NCBI RefSeq assembly: GCF_001613165.1
Contig: NZ_BDBV01000044.1
Coordinates: 1-64,000 of the forward strand
Reading direction: 5' to 3'
DNA from: Nocardia mexicana NBRC 108244
GTDB lineage: Bacteria > Actinomycetota > Actinomycetes > Mycobacteriales > Mycobacteriaceae
DNA: 64,000 nucleotides
Shown: in pieces, positions 51,398-60,340 of the stretch
Layout of the letters: each line of letters opens with the position of its first letter
Numbering within the stretch: the first letter of the stretch is position 1
Program-made: the position numbers and the translations under genes
Notes under the pieces: model-generated
Told to the model about the DNA's origin: nothing
Seen by the model: the letters and a program-made list of their open reading frames with translations, nothing else
The model's database searches: none

Positions 51398-52723
51398 TCA
51401 CACTCGGCCGGCCGGTGCCGGGGCGAACCACGTGACGTAGAACGCGGTCACCAGCCCCGCGAAGACGCCGAGCAGCGCAACCCCGAACGGAATCGGATGT
51501 TGCGCCATCTCGGCGGCGAAATACCTGGTGCACAGCAGGACCCCGGTGAATGTCGCGATGCCCAGCGCCACCAGGCCCGACCGCTGCCGATCCCAGCCGC
51601 GGCCGGGATCGCGCAGCACGGATTCGATGGTCAGGCACAGTGTGGCGCCGACGATGAGGTCGATGCCGTAGTGGGCGCCGAACCCCAGCGTCGCGGCCAG
51701 CGTCCCGGCGAGCCAGAACGCCCCGCCCCAGCGCAGCCAGAGCGGTCCGCGCCGCGAGTGGATGAACAGCGACAGCGCCCAGGCGGTGTGCAGCGAGGGC
51801 ATGCAGTTGCGCGGCGTGATGCCGTCGAAGCTCAGCGGATCGATCGAGTTCGACAGCGGCGGAACGATATTCGGCCAGACGTCCGCCACCTCCAAGCCGT
51901 GCCCCTCCGGCCCGTACGCGAGGATCGGTCCCACCACCGGGAAGATCACGTAGAAGATCGGCCCGATGAGCCCGATCGCCAGGAACGTCCGCACCAGGTA
52001 GTGCCGAGGCCATGCGCCTTTGGTCACGTCGCGCAATTGCCAGACCGCCACCACGATCGCCGCGACCGGCAGTTCGAAGTACACCCAGCGCAGGATCCCG
52101 GACACCACCGGCCCCGCCGCGTCGAGCGCCTGACCGGCCACCCACGACGGGTTCCCGAGTGCCCGATCGGCCTGTTGCACAAAGGGATCGAGCACCTGCG
52201 GGGTGGCCCACGCGGTGACGTCCAGCCAGATGTCGCCGACTTTGGTGGCCAGGATGAGCAGCGCGCCCAGCGCGATCGTGCGCAGTGCGGTGCGCTGTCG
52301 CTCGCCGGTCCAACGCGTGGCCGCGAGCACCGCGAGGGCGGTCAGCACCAGCGTCGGGCCGTTGCCGACGGTGAACTTGTGGCCCTCGGCGGCGCGCACG
52401 ATCACGAAGGCGAGATCCAGCCCGACCGCGGCGGCGACGGCGATCGCGCGTTCCCGCCAGGTGATTCCGACCAGCGCCAGGAGGAAGCCCGCCCAGGGCG
52501 TGGTCGCGGACTTGGGAGTTCCCGCGTAATCGCGGAACAGGCTGGTCAGCGGGCCCAGCGCATGGATGTGGACGGCCATGAGCTCGCCGGCGACGAGCAC
52601 GAGCACCGCCGCCGCGATACCGAGCCACACCGCCGCCGGCCCGTAGCGGCGAACTCGGAGTTGCAGCGCGCCCACCCGTTCGACCGGCGGGGCCGGTCTC
52701 CCGTGCGCGTCGTCGAGAAGCAT
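51398..52723 (-). CDS. PAP2-superfamily membrane enzyme (inositol phosphotransferase-like)
   Basis: A 441-residue polytopic protein. The C-terminal half has the PAP2_3/Aur1 motifs RNCMPSLHTAWALSLF and GAHYGIDLIVG, whose His residues take part in phosphoryl transfer. The N-terminal half adds about six helices. Possible roles are lipid phosphatase or phosphoinositol/arabinan lipid transferase in the cell envelope. It is convergent with the PfkB gene, with 4 bp between the stops. Confidence 0.85.
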   Translation of the reverse strand: MLLDDAHGRPAPPVERVGALQLRVRRYGPAAVWLGIAAAVLVLVAGELMAVHIHALGPLTSLFRDYAGTPKSATTPWAGFLLALVGITWRERAIAVAAAVGLDLAFVIVRAAEGHKFTVGNGPTLVLTALAVLAATRWTGERQRTALRTIALGALLILATKVGDIWLDVTAWATPQVLDPFVQQADRALGNPSWVAGQALDAAGPVVSGILRWVYFELPVAAIVVAVWQLRDVTKGAWPRHYLVRTFLAIGLIGPIFYVIFPVVGPILAYGPEGHGLEVADVWPNIVPPLSNSIDPLSFDGITPRNCMPSLHTAWALSLFIHSRRGPLWLRWGGAFWLAGTLAATLGFGAHYGIDLIVGATLCLTIESVLRDPGRGWDRQRSGLVALGIATFTGVLLCTRYFAAEMAQHPIPFGVALLGVFAGLVTAFYVTWFAPAPAGRV

Positions 52724-52819
52724 CCGGATATCGTAAACAGTGCATGAACGGAGGATTTCGGGACCGTTCCCCGATCGCGTGATCAGGCGCTTTCGGTCAG
52801 CCGCCGCCGCTCGTTGCGT

Positions 52820-53416
52820 TCACCCGCCCCCGCCCGTTGCGATCACGTGCCGCTGCCAGTGGCGTTCGATCGAGCGCAGCAGCGGCGGGTACACCAGCAG
52901 ATAGCGGAACGGCTTGATCCCGGCCATGTACAACCTGCCGAACAGGCCGTTCGGCTTCACCAGCACGGCCATCTGACCGCGGTAGCGGCCGGGCTCGTCC
53001 TCGACCCAGCCGATGTGCATGACGCCGTGCATGGTCCGGTTGGCGATCTCGCTGGCCCATTCGGTGTCGGTGCGGTACAGCGAGCGAAAGGGCTTGCCGC
53101 GCAGGTCGGGTCCGCGCGGTCCGTCCCGGAGATCGTCGGGCAGCCGATCGCACAGCGACGGCACCCGGGTGTCGAGGCCGTCGCCGTCGCCGTCCCAGCC
53201 GAGCAGCGCCCCGAGCTTCCAGCGGATCGCGAACAGCAGCCGGTAGACGACGGAGGCGTCGGAGTCGTCGCCCGCGGAGATCTCCCGGATCAGCAGCGGG
53301 AGGTCGTCGGGGCCGCCGGGCGTCGGCAGCGCCCAGACGTCCTCCAACTCGAAATCGCGGGTGAGGTCGTGAATTCGCCAGGGGCGCTCGGTGTGTGCGG
53401 TCGGCGGGAGTCGCAT
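52820..53416 (-). CDS. DUF2867-family protein
   Basis: A 198-residue soluble protein. WRIHDLTRDFELEDVWALPT at the start and MHIGWVEDEPGRYRGQMAVL plus KPFRYLLVYPPLLRSIERHW at the end match the DUF2867 family of unknown function, sometimes fused to epimerases. ATG 53416 has GGAGG 5 bp upstream; ATG 53428 and the longer frame are less likely. Confidence 0.8.
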   Translation of the reverse strand: MRLPPTAHTERPWRIHDLTRDFELEDVWALPTPGGPDDLPLLIREISAGDDSDASVVYRLLFAIRWKLGALLGWDGDGDGLDTRVPSLCDRLPDDLRDGPRGPDLRGKPFRSLYRTDTEWASEIANRTMHGVMHIGWVEDEPGRYRGQMAVLVKPNGLFGRLYMAGIKPFRYLLVYPPLLRSIERHWQRHVIATGGGG

Positions 53417-53492
53417 CGCTGCCTCCATCGGTCGTCGGCTTCTCCGGGGTCGTTGTGGAACGATCCCTCTACAACCAATTGGAACATACCTT

Positions 53493-54440
53493 CTAATTGC
53501 CTGGGAAGGCCGCCGCCGTATGACCCGGACCACCGTGCGCGGTCGCGGTGGCATCGTCCGGGGCGGGGGTGCCGGTTTCGGTGCGGCGCGAGTTCTGCCA
53601 CGTGACGTAGGCGGCCCCCGAGCAGATGCACACGATTCCGGCCCAGCGCTGGATGGACAGGCCCTCGTGCAGGACGACGAGCCCGGCGAGCGCCGCGACC
53701 ACGGGCTCCAGGGTGAGCAGCGTTCCGACGATTCCCGCGGAGAGCCGTTGCAGCGCAGCGAGTTCGAGCGAGTACGGGATGACGGCCGAGACCACCGCCA
53801 CGACCGCGCCCGCGAGCAGGACCCCGGGATGGATCAGGGCGCGGCCGTCCTCCAGCCCGCCCCACGGCACCGCCAGCAGCGCGCCGGCGCCCACGCCGAA
53901 CGCGAGCACGGATCGGCTGTCCGCCAGCGACCCGGCCCGGCGCGACAGCAGCAGGTAGATCCCCATCGCCGCCGCCGAGAGCAGCGCCAGCGCGATGCCC
54001 TGCCAGGCCAGCGCGCCCGAGGCCGGATCGCGCACCAGCCACACTCCGGCCACGACCAGTGCCACCACGCCGATATCGGCGACGCGGCGCGAGGCGCACA
54101 GCGCCACCGTCAGCGGTCCGAGCAACTGCAGGCTGCTGGCGACCCCGAGCGGAAGGTAGTGCAGCGCCGGGTAGATCAGGTTCATCCCGGCGATCGCGGC
54201 GCCGAGCCCGAGCGCGGTGCGCAGCCGGGCGCCCCGGGGCAGCGCGCGCGGGCGGGCCAGGGCCAGCAGCACGATCGCCGCGAAGCCGAGCCGGAGCGCG
54301 ACGACCCCTCCGGGGCCCACCTGCGCGAACAGTTGTTTGCCGAGTGCCTGGCCGGTCTGCGTCGATACGGCGGCGGCCAGGACGAAAACTGGTGCGGGAA
54401 GCATGCTTTCAGCGTTATCCCGCAAAGTGTTCAGGTCCAT
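53493..54440 (-). CDS. EamA/DMT-family exporter (RhtA-like)
   Basis: A 315-residue protein with about ten membrane helices and two EamA repeats. VGPGGVVALRLGFAAIVLLA and EPVVAALAGLVVLHEGLSIQ are typical of the RhtA threonine/homoserine exporter branch. The C-terminal tail is hydrophilic. The start is uncertain: ATG 54440 has no RBS and may be leaderless; ATG 54404 is possible. Divergent from a LysR regulator 37 bp away. Confidence 0.87.
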   Translation of the reverse strand: MDLNTLRDNAESMLPAPVFVLAAAVSTQTGQALGKQLFAQVGPGGVVALRLGFAAIVLLALARPRALPRGARLRTALGLGAAIAGMNLIYPALHYLPLGVASSLQLLGPLTVALCASRRVADIGVVALVVAGVWLVRDPASGALAWQGIALALLSAAAMGIYLLLSRRAGSLADSRSVLAFGVGAGALLAVPWGGLEDGRALIHPGVLLAGAVVAVVSAVIPYSLELAALQRLSAGIVGTLLTLEPVVAALAGLVVLHEGLSIQRWAGIVCICSGAAYVTWQNSRRTETGTPAPDDATATAHGGPGHTAAAFPGN

Positions 54441-54441
54441 C

Positions 54442-54470
54442 GAATAATATCGATGATTATTCTTTAGAAT
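54442..54470. promoter_or_regulatory. LysR-type operator shared by EamA and LysR genes
   Basis: A perfect palindrome GAATAAT-N7-ATTATTC (54442-54462) includes the T-N11-A pattern of LysR sites. It overlaps a second one, ATTC-TTTA-GAAT (54459-54470). The 37-bp gap holds both start codons and these sites, so the transcripts must be nearly leaderless. Confidence 0.7.
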
Positions 54471-54477
54471 CGACTAC

Positions 54478-55404
54478 ATGATCGATCTGCGCCGAGTTCA
54501 GGTGCTGCGGGTGCTCGCCGACCGCGGCACCGTGGCGGCCGCCGCCGCGGCACTGTATGTGACACCCTCGGCGGTCTCGCAGCAGATCCGTTCGCTGGCC
54601 ACCGAACTCGGCGTCGAACTGCTGCGCCGGGAGGGTCGCAACGTGCGCCTGACCGAGGCCGCGCGGGCCCTGCTCGACCATGCCGACGCGCTGCACGAGC
54701 ACTGGGAGCGTGCCCGTGCCGACGTCCTGTCCCGGGGCGCGGACCTGACCGGTCCGCTCCGGTTCACCGGCGTCTCCTCCGCCCTCGCCGCCGTCGTCGC
54801 GCCCGCCCTGGCGCTGCTGCGCGAGCGGCATCCCGGGATCGAGGGTTACGCGCGGGAGCAGGAGTCGACGAGCTTCTTCCGGGAGCTGCTGGTCGAATCC
54901 GCCGATATCGCCGTCGGATTCCCCACCGCCGCGACACCTCCCGTCGACGACACCCGTTTCGAACAGCGCGTGCTCTTCGACGACGTGCAGGACCTGCTGG
55001 TACCGCGCGGACATCCACTGGCCCAGTGGAATTCGGTAACCCTGCGCGATGCGGCCGCGGAGCCGTGGATCCTCGACGAGCCCGGCGGCGACACCTACGA
55101 TGTCGTGATGACCTCCTGCGCGGCAGCGGGATTCACCCCGCGCGTCGCTCATCACGTCAAGGAGTGGTTCGCCGTATCCACGTTCGTGGCACAGGGTTTC
55201 GGCGTATGCCTGCTGCCGCGGCTGGCCCCCATCCCCGACGACCACGCGGTCACCCGGATTCCCCTGCGCGGCAGCCCGCGTCCGACCCGCACCATCATCG
55301 GCGGCATCCGCCGGGGCTCGGGGGAGAACCCGCTGATCGCGGCGGGCCTGGCGGCCGCCGTCGAGGTCGGCGAGGCCATCGCCGCCGCGAACGGTGACCG
55401 GTAG
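54478..55404 (+). CDS. LysR-family transcriptional regulator
   Basis: A 308-residue protein: HTH (RVLADRGTVAAAAAALYVTP, SAVSQQIRSLATELGVELL) and a periplasmic-binding-like effector domain from ~90 on. It is likely to control the divergent EamA exporter and itself through the palindromes in the gap. The effector is unknown; amino acids are likely given the RhtA-like target. Confidence 0.92.
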   Translation: MIDLRRVQVLRVLADRGTVAAAAAALYVTPSAVSQQIRSLATELGVELLRREGRNVRLTEAARALLDHADALHEHWERARADVLSRGADLTGPLRFTGVSSALAAVVAPALALLRERHPGIEGYAREQESTSFFRELLVESADIAVGFPTAATPPVDDTRFEQRVLFDDVQDLLVPRGHPLAQWNSVTLRDAAAEPWILDEPGGDTYDVVMTSCAAAGFTPRVAHHVKEWFAVSTFVAQGFGVCLLPRLAPIPDDHAVTRIPLRGSPRPTRTIIGGIRRGSGENPLIAAGLAAAVEVGEAIAAANGDR

Positions 55405-55410
55405 TTCGCG

Positions 55411-56487
55411 TCACAGATCGGCGCCGCGTCCGCCCGGATGCCGGTCCCGCCACACCCAGAACACGGTGCAGGACAGTATCGCCCAGCCCGCCAGCACCAG
55501 GAACGGGAACAGGTGCTGGTGACCGGCGAAGTACACCGCGGTGTGCTGGGCGTTGACGGAGGCGCCCGGCGGCAACCACCGGCCGATGCTGCCCAGCACC
55601 GACGGCAGCAGCGGCCACGAGACCGCGCCGCCCGACGACGGATTGCCCAGCAGCACCATCAGGCCCCACGTCGGGATCATCGCCCAGCGGCCGAACAGCG
55701 TGTTGAACATCGTGAAGATCATGCCCGAGGTGAACATCGTCAGGGCCAGGATGAACCACGACTCCACGAAGGGCAGCCGCAGGGCGCCGAGCCACCAGTC
55801 CACCACCGCCGCGATCACGAAGCCGCCCAGCACGGAATAGGCGACGGAGTAGGCGATCCGCTCCAGCGGATTCAGCGCCTGCGCGTGCACGCTCAGCTGA
55901 ATCGCCCCGACGAAGCCGACGATCACGGCCGCCAGCGTGATGTAGAAGATCGCCAGGCCACGCGGGTCCCCGCGCTGCAGCGGATTGATGTCGGTGACCG
56001 TGACCGGCACCCCGACCTGACGGCCCACCTGCCCGGCCGCGCTCGAAATCACCTCGGCCACAGAGGATCCCGAGGCGCCCGAGACGTCGACCGTCACGAG
56101 GTCGGGCTGTCCGACATCCACGATCGCGAAGACCTGCTGCGCCGCCACGGCCTGCCCCGCCGCCTCGGGCGTGTCGTACCGGACGACGTGCAGCGACCCG
56201 TCCACCGCCCGGTCCATGCTCGCCAGGAAGGCCGCCCCCGTGGTCGGCGCGGCGCGGTCGGCGTGCACCATCGCCACCGGAATGCGATGCGGTGTCGGAT
56301 TCGCGAGCGTATAGGTGTAGGAGCCCGCGAACAATCCCGCCGCGGCGCCGAGGATGAACACCAGCACGGTCGCCGGGAAGAACGGCGACAGCCGGAAGCG
56401 GTGCCACCGTCCGCGCCAGATGGCAACTCGGCCGCTATTGGCATCACTATGACTCTGAGCAGGACTTTCGATCTCGCTCTCGGGCAT
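55411..56487 (-). CDS. ABC-2/DUF3533-type membrane protein
   Basis: A 358-residue protein: one N-terminal helix (FPATVLVFILGAAAGLFAGS), a ~130-residue extracytoplasmic domain (IPVAMVHADRAAPTTGAAFL) and about five C-terminal helices. This layout is that of YhgE/Pip-like and DUF3533 proteins related to ABC-2 permeases. No ATPase gene is adjacent. It is convergent with the LysR gene. Confidence 0.75.
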   Translation of the reverse strand: MPESEIESPAQSHSDANSGRVAIWRGRWHRFRLSPFFPATVLVFILGAAAGLFAGSYTYTLANPTPHRIPVAMVHADRAAPTTGAAFLASMDRAVDGSLHVVRYDTPEAAGQAVAAQQVFAIVDVGQPDLVTVDVSGASGSSVAEVISSAAGQVGRQVGVPVTVTDINPLQRGDPRGLAIFYITLAAVIVGFVGAIQLSVHAQALNPLERIAYSVAYSVLGGFVIAAVVDWWLGALRLPFVESWFILALTMFTSGMIFTMFNTLFGRWAMIPTWGLMVLLGNPSSGGAVSWPLLPSVLGSIGRWLPPGASVNAQHTAVYFAGHQHLFPFLVLAGWAILSCTVFWVWRDRHPGGRGADL

Positions 56488-56536
56488 ACTGCCACCATAG
56501 GCGCGGTTGTGGGAGTCGGCTGGCAACCAATCGCGC

Positions 56537-57244
56537 TCAGTGCTCCGCGGCCGGCGCCGGGCGCTGGATGGAGCGCAGCAGCCGGTAGCGGGTGAACCCG
56601 CGGAAGGTCACGCCGCCGAACTGCCGGACCCGCTCCCACTGCTCGGTGGTGCGGGTGGACAGGTTGCCCTCGGCGAGGGCCTGCTCGTGGGCGGCGGCCG
56701 ACTCCCATTCGGCGTAGTTGACCAGCGCGGTGCCGTCGAGGTTCCGGTGGAAATGTGCCGAGATGTTCTGCGAACCGGCACCGTCGGAGCCGAACGCGTC
56801 GAAAACCTGGTCTACCCAACGTTTTCCGGACTCGGCCGTCTCCGGCTCGATGTCGACGAGCACCATGCAGCCGGGCGTGCGGGTCTCGCCGGGCCGCACC
56901 CCGCTGCGCAGCAGCCGGAACCAGTCGTGGTGGAACTCGACGTCCGGGTTGGCCTCCCGGAACGCGTGCGCGCCGCCGAAACCCCGCACGGCGAGGTAGG
57001 CATCGTAGGCGTCCTTGGAGGTCCACTGCTTGTAGGCCATCAGGCTCCGGCCGTCCTCGCTCTCGTACAGGCTGAACGACAGTTCGCCGTCGGTGAGCTC
57101 GGCGGGCCACACCCCGTCGACCATGTCGTCGGTGAATCGCCGCATGCGCTCCGGGGTGGCGCCACGCCAGACGTTGATCAGCACCGCCCCGGCGTCCGTG
57201 CGATCGGGTGCGGGCCACTGTCCGAAGAGGTATTCGCTGCTCAT
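56537..57244 (-). CDS. Tandem ABM-domain (antibiotic biosynthesis monooxygenase-like) protein
   Basis: A 235-residue protein with two dimeric alpha-beta barrel repeats. The first includes GAVLINVWRGATPERMRRFT and SLMAYKQWTSKDAYDAYLAV; the second includes CMVLVDIEPETAESGKRWVD and ALVNYAEWESAAAHEQALAE. Such proteins act as cofactor-free monooxygenases or heme/quinone-binding proteins. ATG 57244 chosen over GTG 57253. Confidence 0.78.
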   Translation of the reverse strand: MSSEYLFGQWPAPDRTDAGAVLINVWRGATPERMRRFTDDMVDGVWPAELTDGELSFSLYESEDGRSLMAYKQWTSKDAYDAYLAVRGFGGAHAFREANPDVEFHHDWFRLLRSGVRPGETRTPGCMVLVDIEPETAESGKRWVDQVFDAFGSDGAGSQNISAHFHRNLDGTALVNYAEWESAAAHEQALAEGNLSTRTTEQWERVRQFGGVTFRGFTRYRLLRSIQRPAPAAEH

Positions 57245-57311
57245 GGCGCTCACGCTAGGGCGGGCGGAGATGCCGTCGCCTCTGTCGAACGACCGGGTTT
57301 CCGGCCGGGGG

Positions 57312-57647
57312 TCAGCCGTGTCCGGCTCCGATGCTGTGCAGCACCTCGTGGATGATCGGATCGTCGAGCTGGTTGGCGACCGCGCGGCCGACGCGCGTCG
57401 AGGTGACGTACTGCCCCTGGCGCAGCACCCGCAGCGCCTGGGACACGGAGTTCTCGGTGCGGCCGGTGGCGGCGGCGAGCTCGCTCACGGTGATGCCGGG
57501 GGAGCAGTGCAGGCAGAGCAGGATCTCCAGGCGGTTCGGGTCGGAGAGCAGGTCGAAACGCCGCGCCCAGGCGCCGATATCGACGTCGCGGAGTGCGGAC
57601 CGACCGCGCCCGACCGGTGACCCCTCCGTGGACTTAGGTTCACCCAT
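57312..57647 (-). CDS. ArsR/SmtB-family metal-type repressor
   Basis: A 111-residue winged-helix protein (RFDLLSDPNRLEILLCLHCS, VSELAAATGRTENSVSQALR). Cys45 and Cys48 lie in the LCLHC segment, near the alpha3 position used by ArsR/CadC. Asp95/96, His100, His104 and His110 at the C-terminus recall the alpha5 Ni/Co site of NmtR. It is divergent from the ABC importer and an inverted repeat in the gap is its likely operator. Metal sensing is inferred from residues, not proven. Confidence 0.88.
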   Translation of the reverse strand: MGEPKSTEGSPVGRGRSALRDVDIGAWARRFDLLSDPNRLEILLCLHCSPGITVSELAAATGRTENSVSQALRVLRQGQYVTSTRVGRAVANQLDDPIIHEVLHSIGAGHG

Positions 57648-57685
57648 GGTCAACAAGTTAGCCGGATCCCGTCCCCGGCTCTATG

Positions 57686-57705
57686 ATCTGTCCACCTGAA
57701 CAGAT
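57686..57705. promoter_or_regulatory. ArsR-type operator
   Basis: ATCTGT-N8-ACAGAT is a perfect inverted repeat of the size bound by ArsR dimers, followed by a direct repeat TGAACAG-A-TGAACAG (57697-57711). It lies 20 bp before the importer operon and 39 bp before arsR, so binding could block both. Confidence 0.65.
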
Positions 57706-57725
57706 GAACAGTTAGAAGGCTTTCG

Positions 57726-59333
57726 ATGAGGGGTAGTTCCCGGCCGCTGCGGGTCGCCGGTGTCCTGGTCGCGCTCGCCGCGGCCGTGTCGGCGTGCGGC
57801 GCCCCGAGCACGACCACGGACGGGTCGCTGGTACTGGCCGACGGCTTCGAACTCGGCGGATACAACCCGATCGCCGGATACGGCGCCGCCGGCGAGGCGA
57901 AGATGTACGACGGGCTGCTGAAACTGCACGGTGGTGCCGGATTGCCCACCTTCGATCCCGCGCTCGCCGCCGCGGCCCCGGCCGCCGACCCCGAGGCCAC
58001 CGAGTGGACGGTCCCGCTGCGTGCGGGCGTGAAGTTCAGCGACGGTTCGGATTTCGACGCCGCCGACGTGGTGGCGACCTATCGGGCGATACTCGATCCC
58101 GTCTCGGCGTCGGAGGTGCGCTCGTCCTACGAGATGATCGACCGCGTGGAGGCCGTCGATCCGGCCACGGTGAAATTCACCCTGCGGTATCCGTATGCGG
58201 CGTTCCCGACCAAACTGCTGATCGGCATCGTGCCGTCGGAGGCGGTCGCGACGCCGGGCCGCGCCGCCGAATCTCCGCTCAACTCCGCGCCGATCGGTAC
58301 CGGGCCGTACCGGCTGACCCGGCTGACCCCCGACCGGGCGATCTTCGAGGCGAACGAGAACTACTGGGGCGGCGCGCCTGCGGTGAAGAAGATGACCCTG
58401 GTCTACGTTCCCGACGACAACACCCGCGCGCAGCGCATGGCCGCGGGCGAGCTCGACGGCACCACCCTGCCGCCGCTGCTGGCGCGCACCTTCGCCGCCA
58501 CCGAGGGAATGACGGTGTCGTCCAACACGTCCGCGGACTGGCGCGGGGTGTCGCTGCCGTCCGGACATCCGGTGACCGGTGACGCCGCGGTGCGGCGAGC
58601 GCTCAATCTCGCGGTCGATCGACGCGCGACCATCGACAACGTCCTCGGCGGCTACGGGCGGCCCGCGTACACGCCGGTGCCGGAGGTGTACGGGGCCGCA
58701 TACGATCCGCGGGCCGTATTCGCCTTCGACCGCACCCAGGCCCTGCGGATCCTGGACGAGGCGGGGTGGCGCGAGGGCACGGACGGGATCCGGGCCAGGA
58801 ACGGACAGCGCGCGACGTTCACGATCGTGTACAAGTCGACCGATACGCTGCGCCGGGATCTGGCGCAGGCCTTCGCCTCCGACGCCCGGCGCATCGGCAT
58901 CGAGGTGAACCTCGAGGCGCTGTCCTCGGACCGGATCGCACCGCGCGTGGACCACGACGCCGTCCTGCTCGGCGGCGGTGACGAACCCTACGATCCGGAC
59001 ACCCAGACCTACAAGACCCTGCACTCGTCGTATCTGGATCCGGCCGTCGGCAGCGCGTACGACAATGCCAGCCGCTACGCGAATCCGGCCTTCGACGCGG
59101 CCCTCGATCGCGGCCGCCGGGGCACCGATCCGGCCGCCCGCGCGGCCGCGTACCGCGATCTGCAGACGGCCTACATCGGCGATCCGAGCTATGTGTTCCT
59201 GGCCTTCCTCGACCACACCTATGTCACCCGGAACTCCGGCTGGCAGATGTCGGGCCCCGTGCTGGAACCCCATACGCACGGCGTGGCCTGGGGTCCGTGG
59301 TGGTCGCTGCAGACCTGGACCCGCAAGCCGTGA
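57726..59333 (+). CDS. Peptide/nickel-type ABC transporter substrate-binding lipoprotein
   Basis: A 535-residue SBP family 5 protein. Lipobox VSAC at ~24; GGYNPIAGYGAAGEAKMYDG, VPLRAGVKFSDGSDFDAADV and IGTGPYRLTRLTPD are typical of NikA/DppA proteins. It delivers a peptide, metallophore or Ni complex to the permeases. First gene of a five-gene operon with overlapping stop and start codons, behind the ArsR operator. Ni as ligand is inferred from the regulator only. Confidence 0.92.
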   Translation: MRGSSRPLRVAGVLVALAAAVSACGAPSTTTDGSLVLADGFELGGYNPIAGYGAAGEAKMYDGLLKLHGGAGLPTFDPALAAAAPAADPEATEWTVPLRAGVKFSDGSDFDAADVVATYRAILDPVSASEVRSSYEMIDRVEAVDPATVKFTLRYPYAAFPTKLLIGIVPSEAVATPGRAAESPLNSAPIGTGPYRLTRLTPDRAIFEANENYWGGAPAVKKMTLVYVPDDNTRAQRMAAGELDGTTLPPLLARTFAATEGMTVSSNTSADWRGVSLPSGHPVTGDAAVRRALNLAVDRRATIDNVLGGYGRPAYTPVPEVYGAAYDPRAVFAFDRTQALRILDEAGWREGTDGIRARNGQRATFTIVYKSTDTLRRDLAQAFASDARRIGIEVNLEALSSDRIAPRVDHDAVLLGGGDEPYDPDTQTYKTLHSSYLDPAVGSAYDNASRYANPAFDAALDRGRRGTDPAARAAAYRDLQTAYIGDPSYVFLAFLDHTYVTRNSGWQMSGPVLEPHTHGVAWGPWWSLQTWTRKP

Positions 59334-60340
59334 CCGCGCCGGTCACCCTGCGACGCAGCCGGTTCCGCGACCGCGGCCTGCCGGGCATGGTCGGCTTCCG
59401 GCTGCTCACCCTGATCCCGGTGCTCGGTCTGGTGTCCGCGGGCCTGTTCGCGGCCGCCGCGGTGTCGCCGTTCGATCCGCTGGTGGGCTACCTCGGCAAT
59501 CGGTACGAGACCACCAGCCAGGCCGACAAGGCGTTGCTGGCCGAGCAATTGGGCTTCGACAGCCCGTGGTACCGGCTGCTGGGCCGGTGGCTGCGCGGGT
59601 TGTTCACCGGTGACCTCGGAATGTCGCGCACCTACGGCCAGCCCGTGAGTCAGGTGGTGGCCGAACGGATTCCGTGGACCGTGCTGCTGGTCGGGGTCTC
59701 GCTCGCGGCGGCCGTGCTGATCGCGGTGGCGCTGGGCGCGTGGACCGGGATGCGGCGCGGGGGAGTGGTGGATCGGCTGGTGTCCACGGCCTGCGTCGTG
59801 GTGCAGGGGCTGCCGCCGTTCGTGCTGGCGCTGGCGACCATCGCGGTCTTCGCGGTGGGCCTGCGCTGGCTGCCCCCGGCCGGGCTCACCGACGCCGGAG
59901 CCGATCCCGATGCCGCCCAGGTGCTCCGGCATCTGGTGCTGCCCGCGGCGGCCCTGGCGCTGTCGCAGCTGCCCTGGCTGTTGCTGGCGGTGCGGGAATC
60001 GGTGTCGCAGAACAGAAGCGAGGATTTCGTCGCCGGGGCCCTGGCTCGCGGCATCGACACCGGGACCATCGCCCGCCGCCACATCCTGCCCATGTCCCTC
60101 GCGCCGTTCGTGACCATCCTGGGTGTGCGGCTGCCGGAGATCGTGGTCGGCGCGGTCCTGGTCGAGGAGATCTTCTCCTGGCCCGGTATCGCCGGTGCCT
60201 TCGTACGATCGGCGACCGATCTGGATATGCCGCTGCTGGCGCTGCTGACCGTCGGCACGACCTGCGCGGTGATGTTCGGCTCCCTGATCGCCGATATCGC
60301 CTGTGTGCTCCTGGATCCGAGGGTGCGTGCCGATGGCTGA
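59330..60340 (+). CDS. Peptide/nickel-type ABC permease 1 (DppB/NikB-like)
   Basis: A 336-residue permease. FTGDLGMSRTYGQPVSQVVA before the core and the EAA-type loop DFVAGALARGIDTGTIARRH are typical of DppB/NikB. The periplasmic region after TM1 is long, as usual. GTG start overlaps the binding-protein stop (GTGA); the gene overlaps the next by 8 bp. Confidence 0.92.
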   Translation: MTAPVTLRRSRFRDRGLPGMVGFRLLTLIPVLGLVSAGLFAAAAVSPFDPLVGYLGNRYETTSQADKALLAEQLGFDSPWYRLLGRWLRGLFTGDLGMSRTYGQPVSQVVAERIPWTVLLVGVSLAAAVLIAVALGAWTGMRRGGVVDRLVSTACVVVQGLPPFVLALATIAVFAVGLRWLPPAGLTDAGADPDAAQVLRHLVLPAAALALSQLPWLLLAVRESVSQNRSEDFVAGALARGIDTGTIARRHILPMSLAPFVTILGVRLPEIVVGAVLVEEIFSWPGIAGAFVRSATDLDMPLLALLTVGTTCAVMFGSLIADIACVLLDPRVRADG

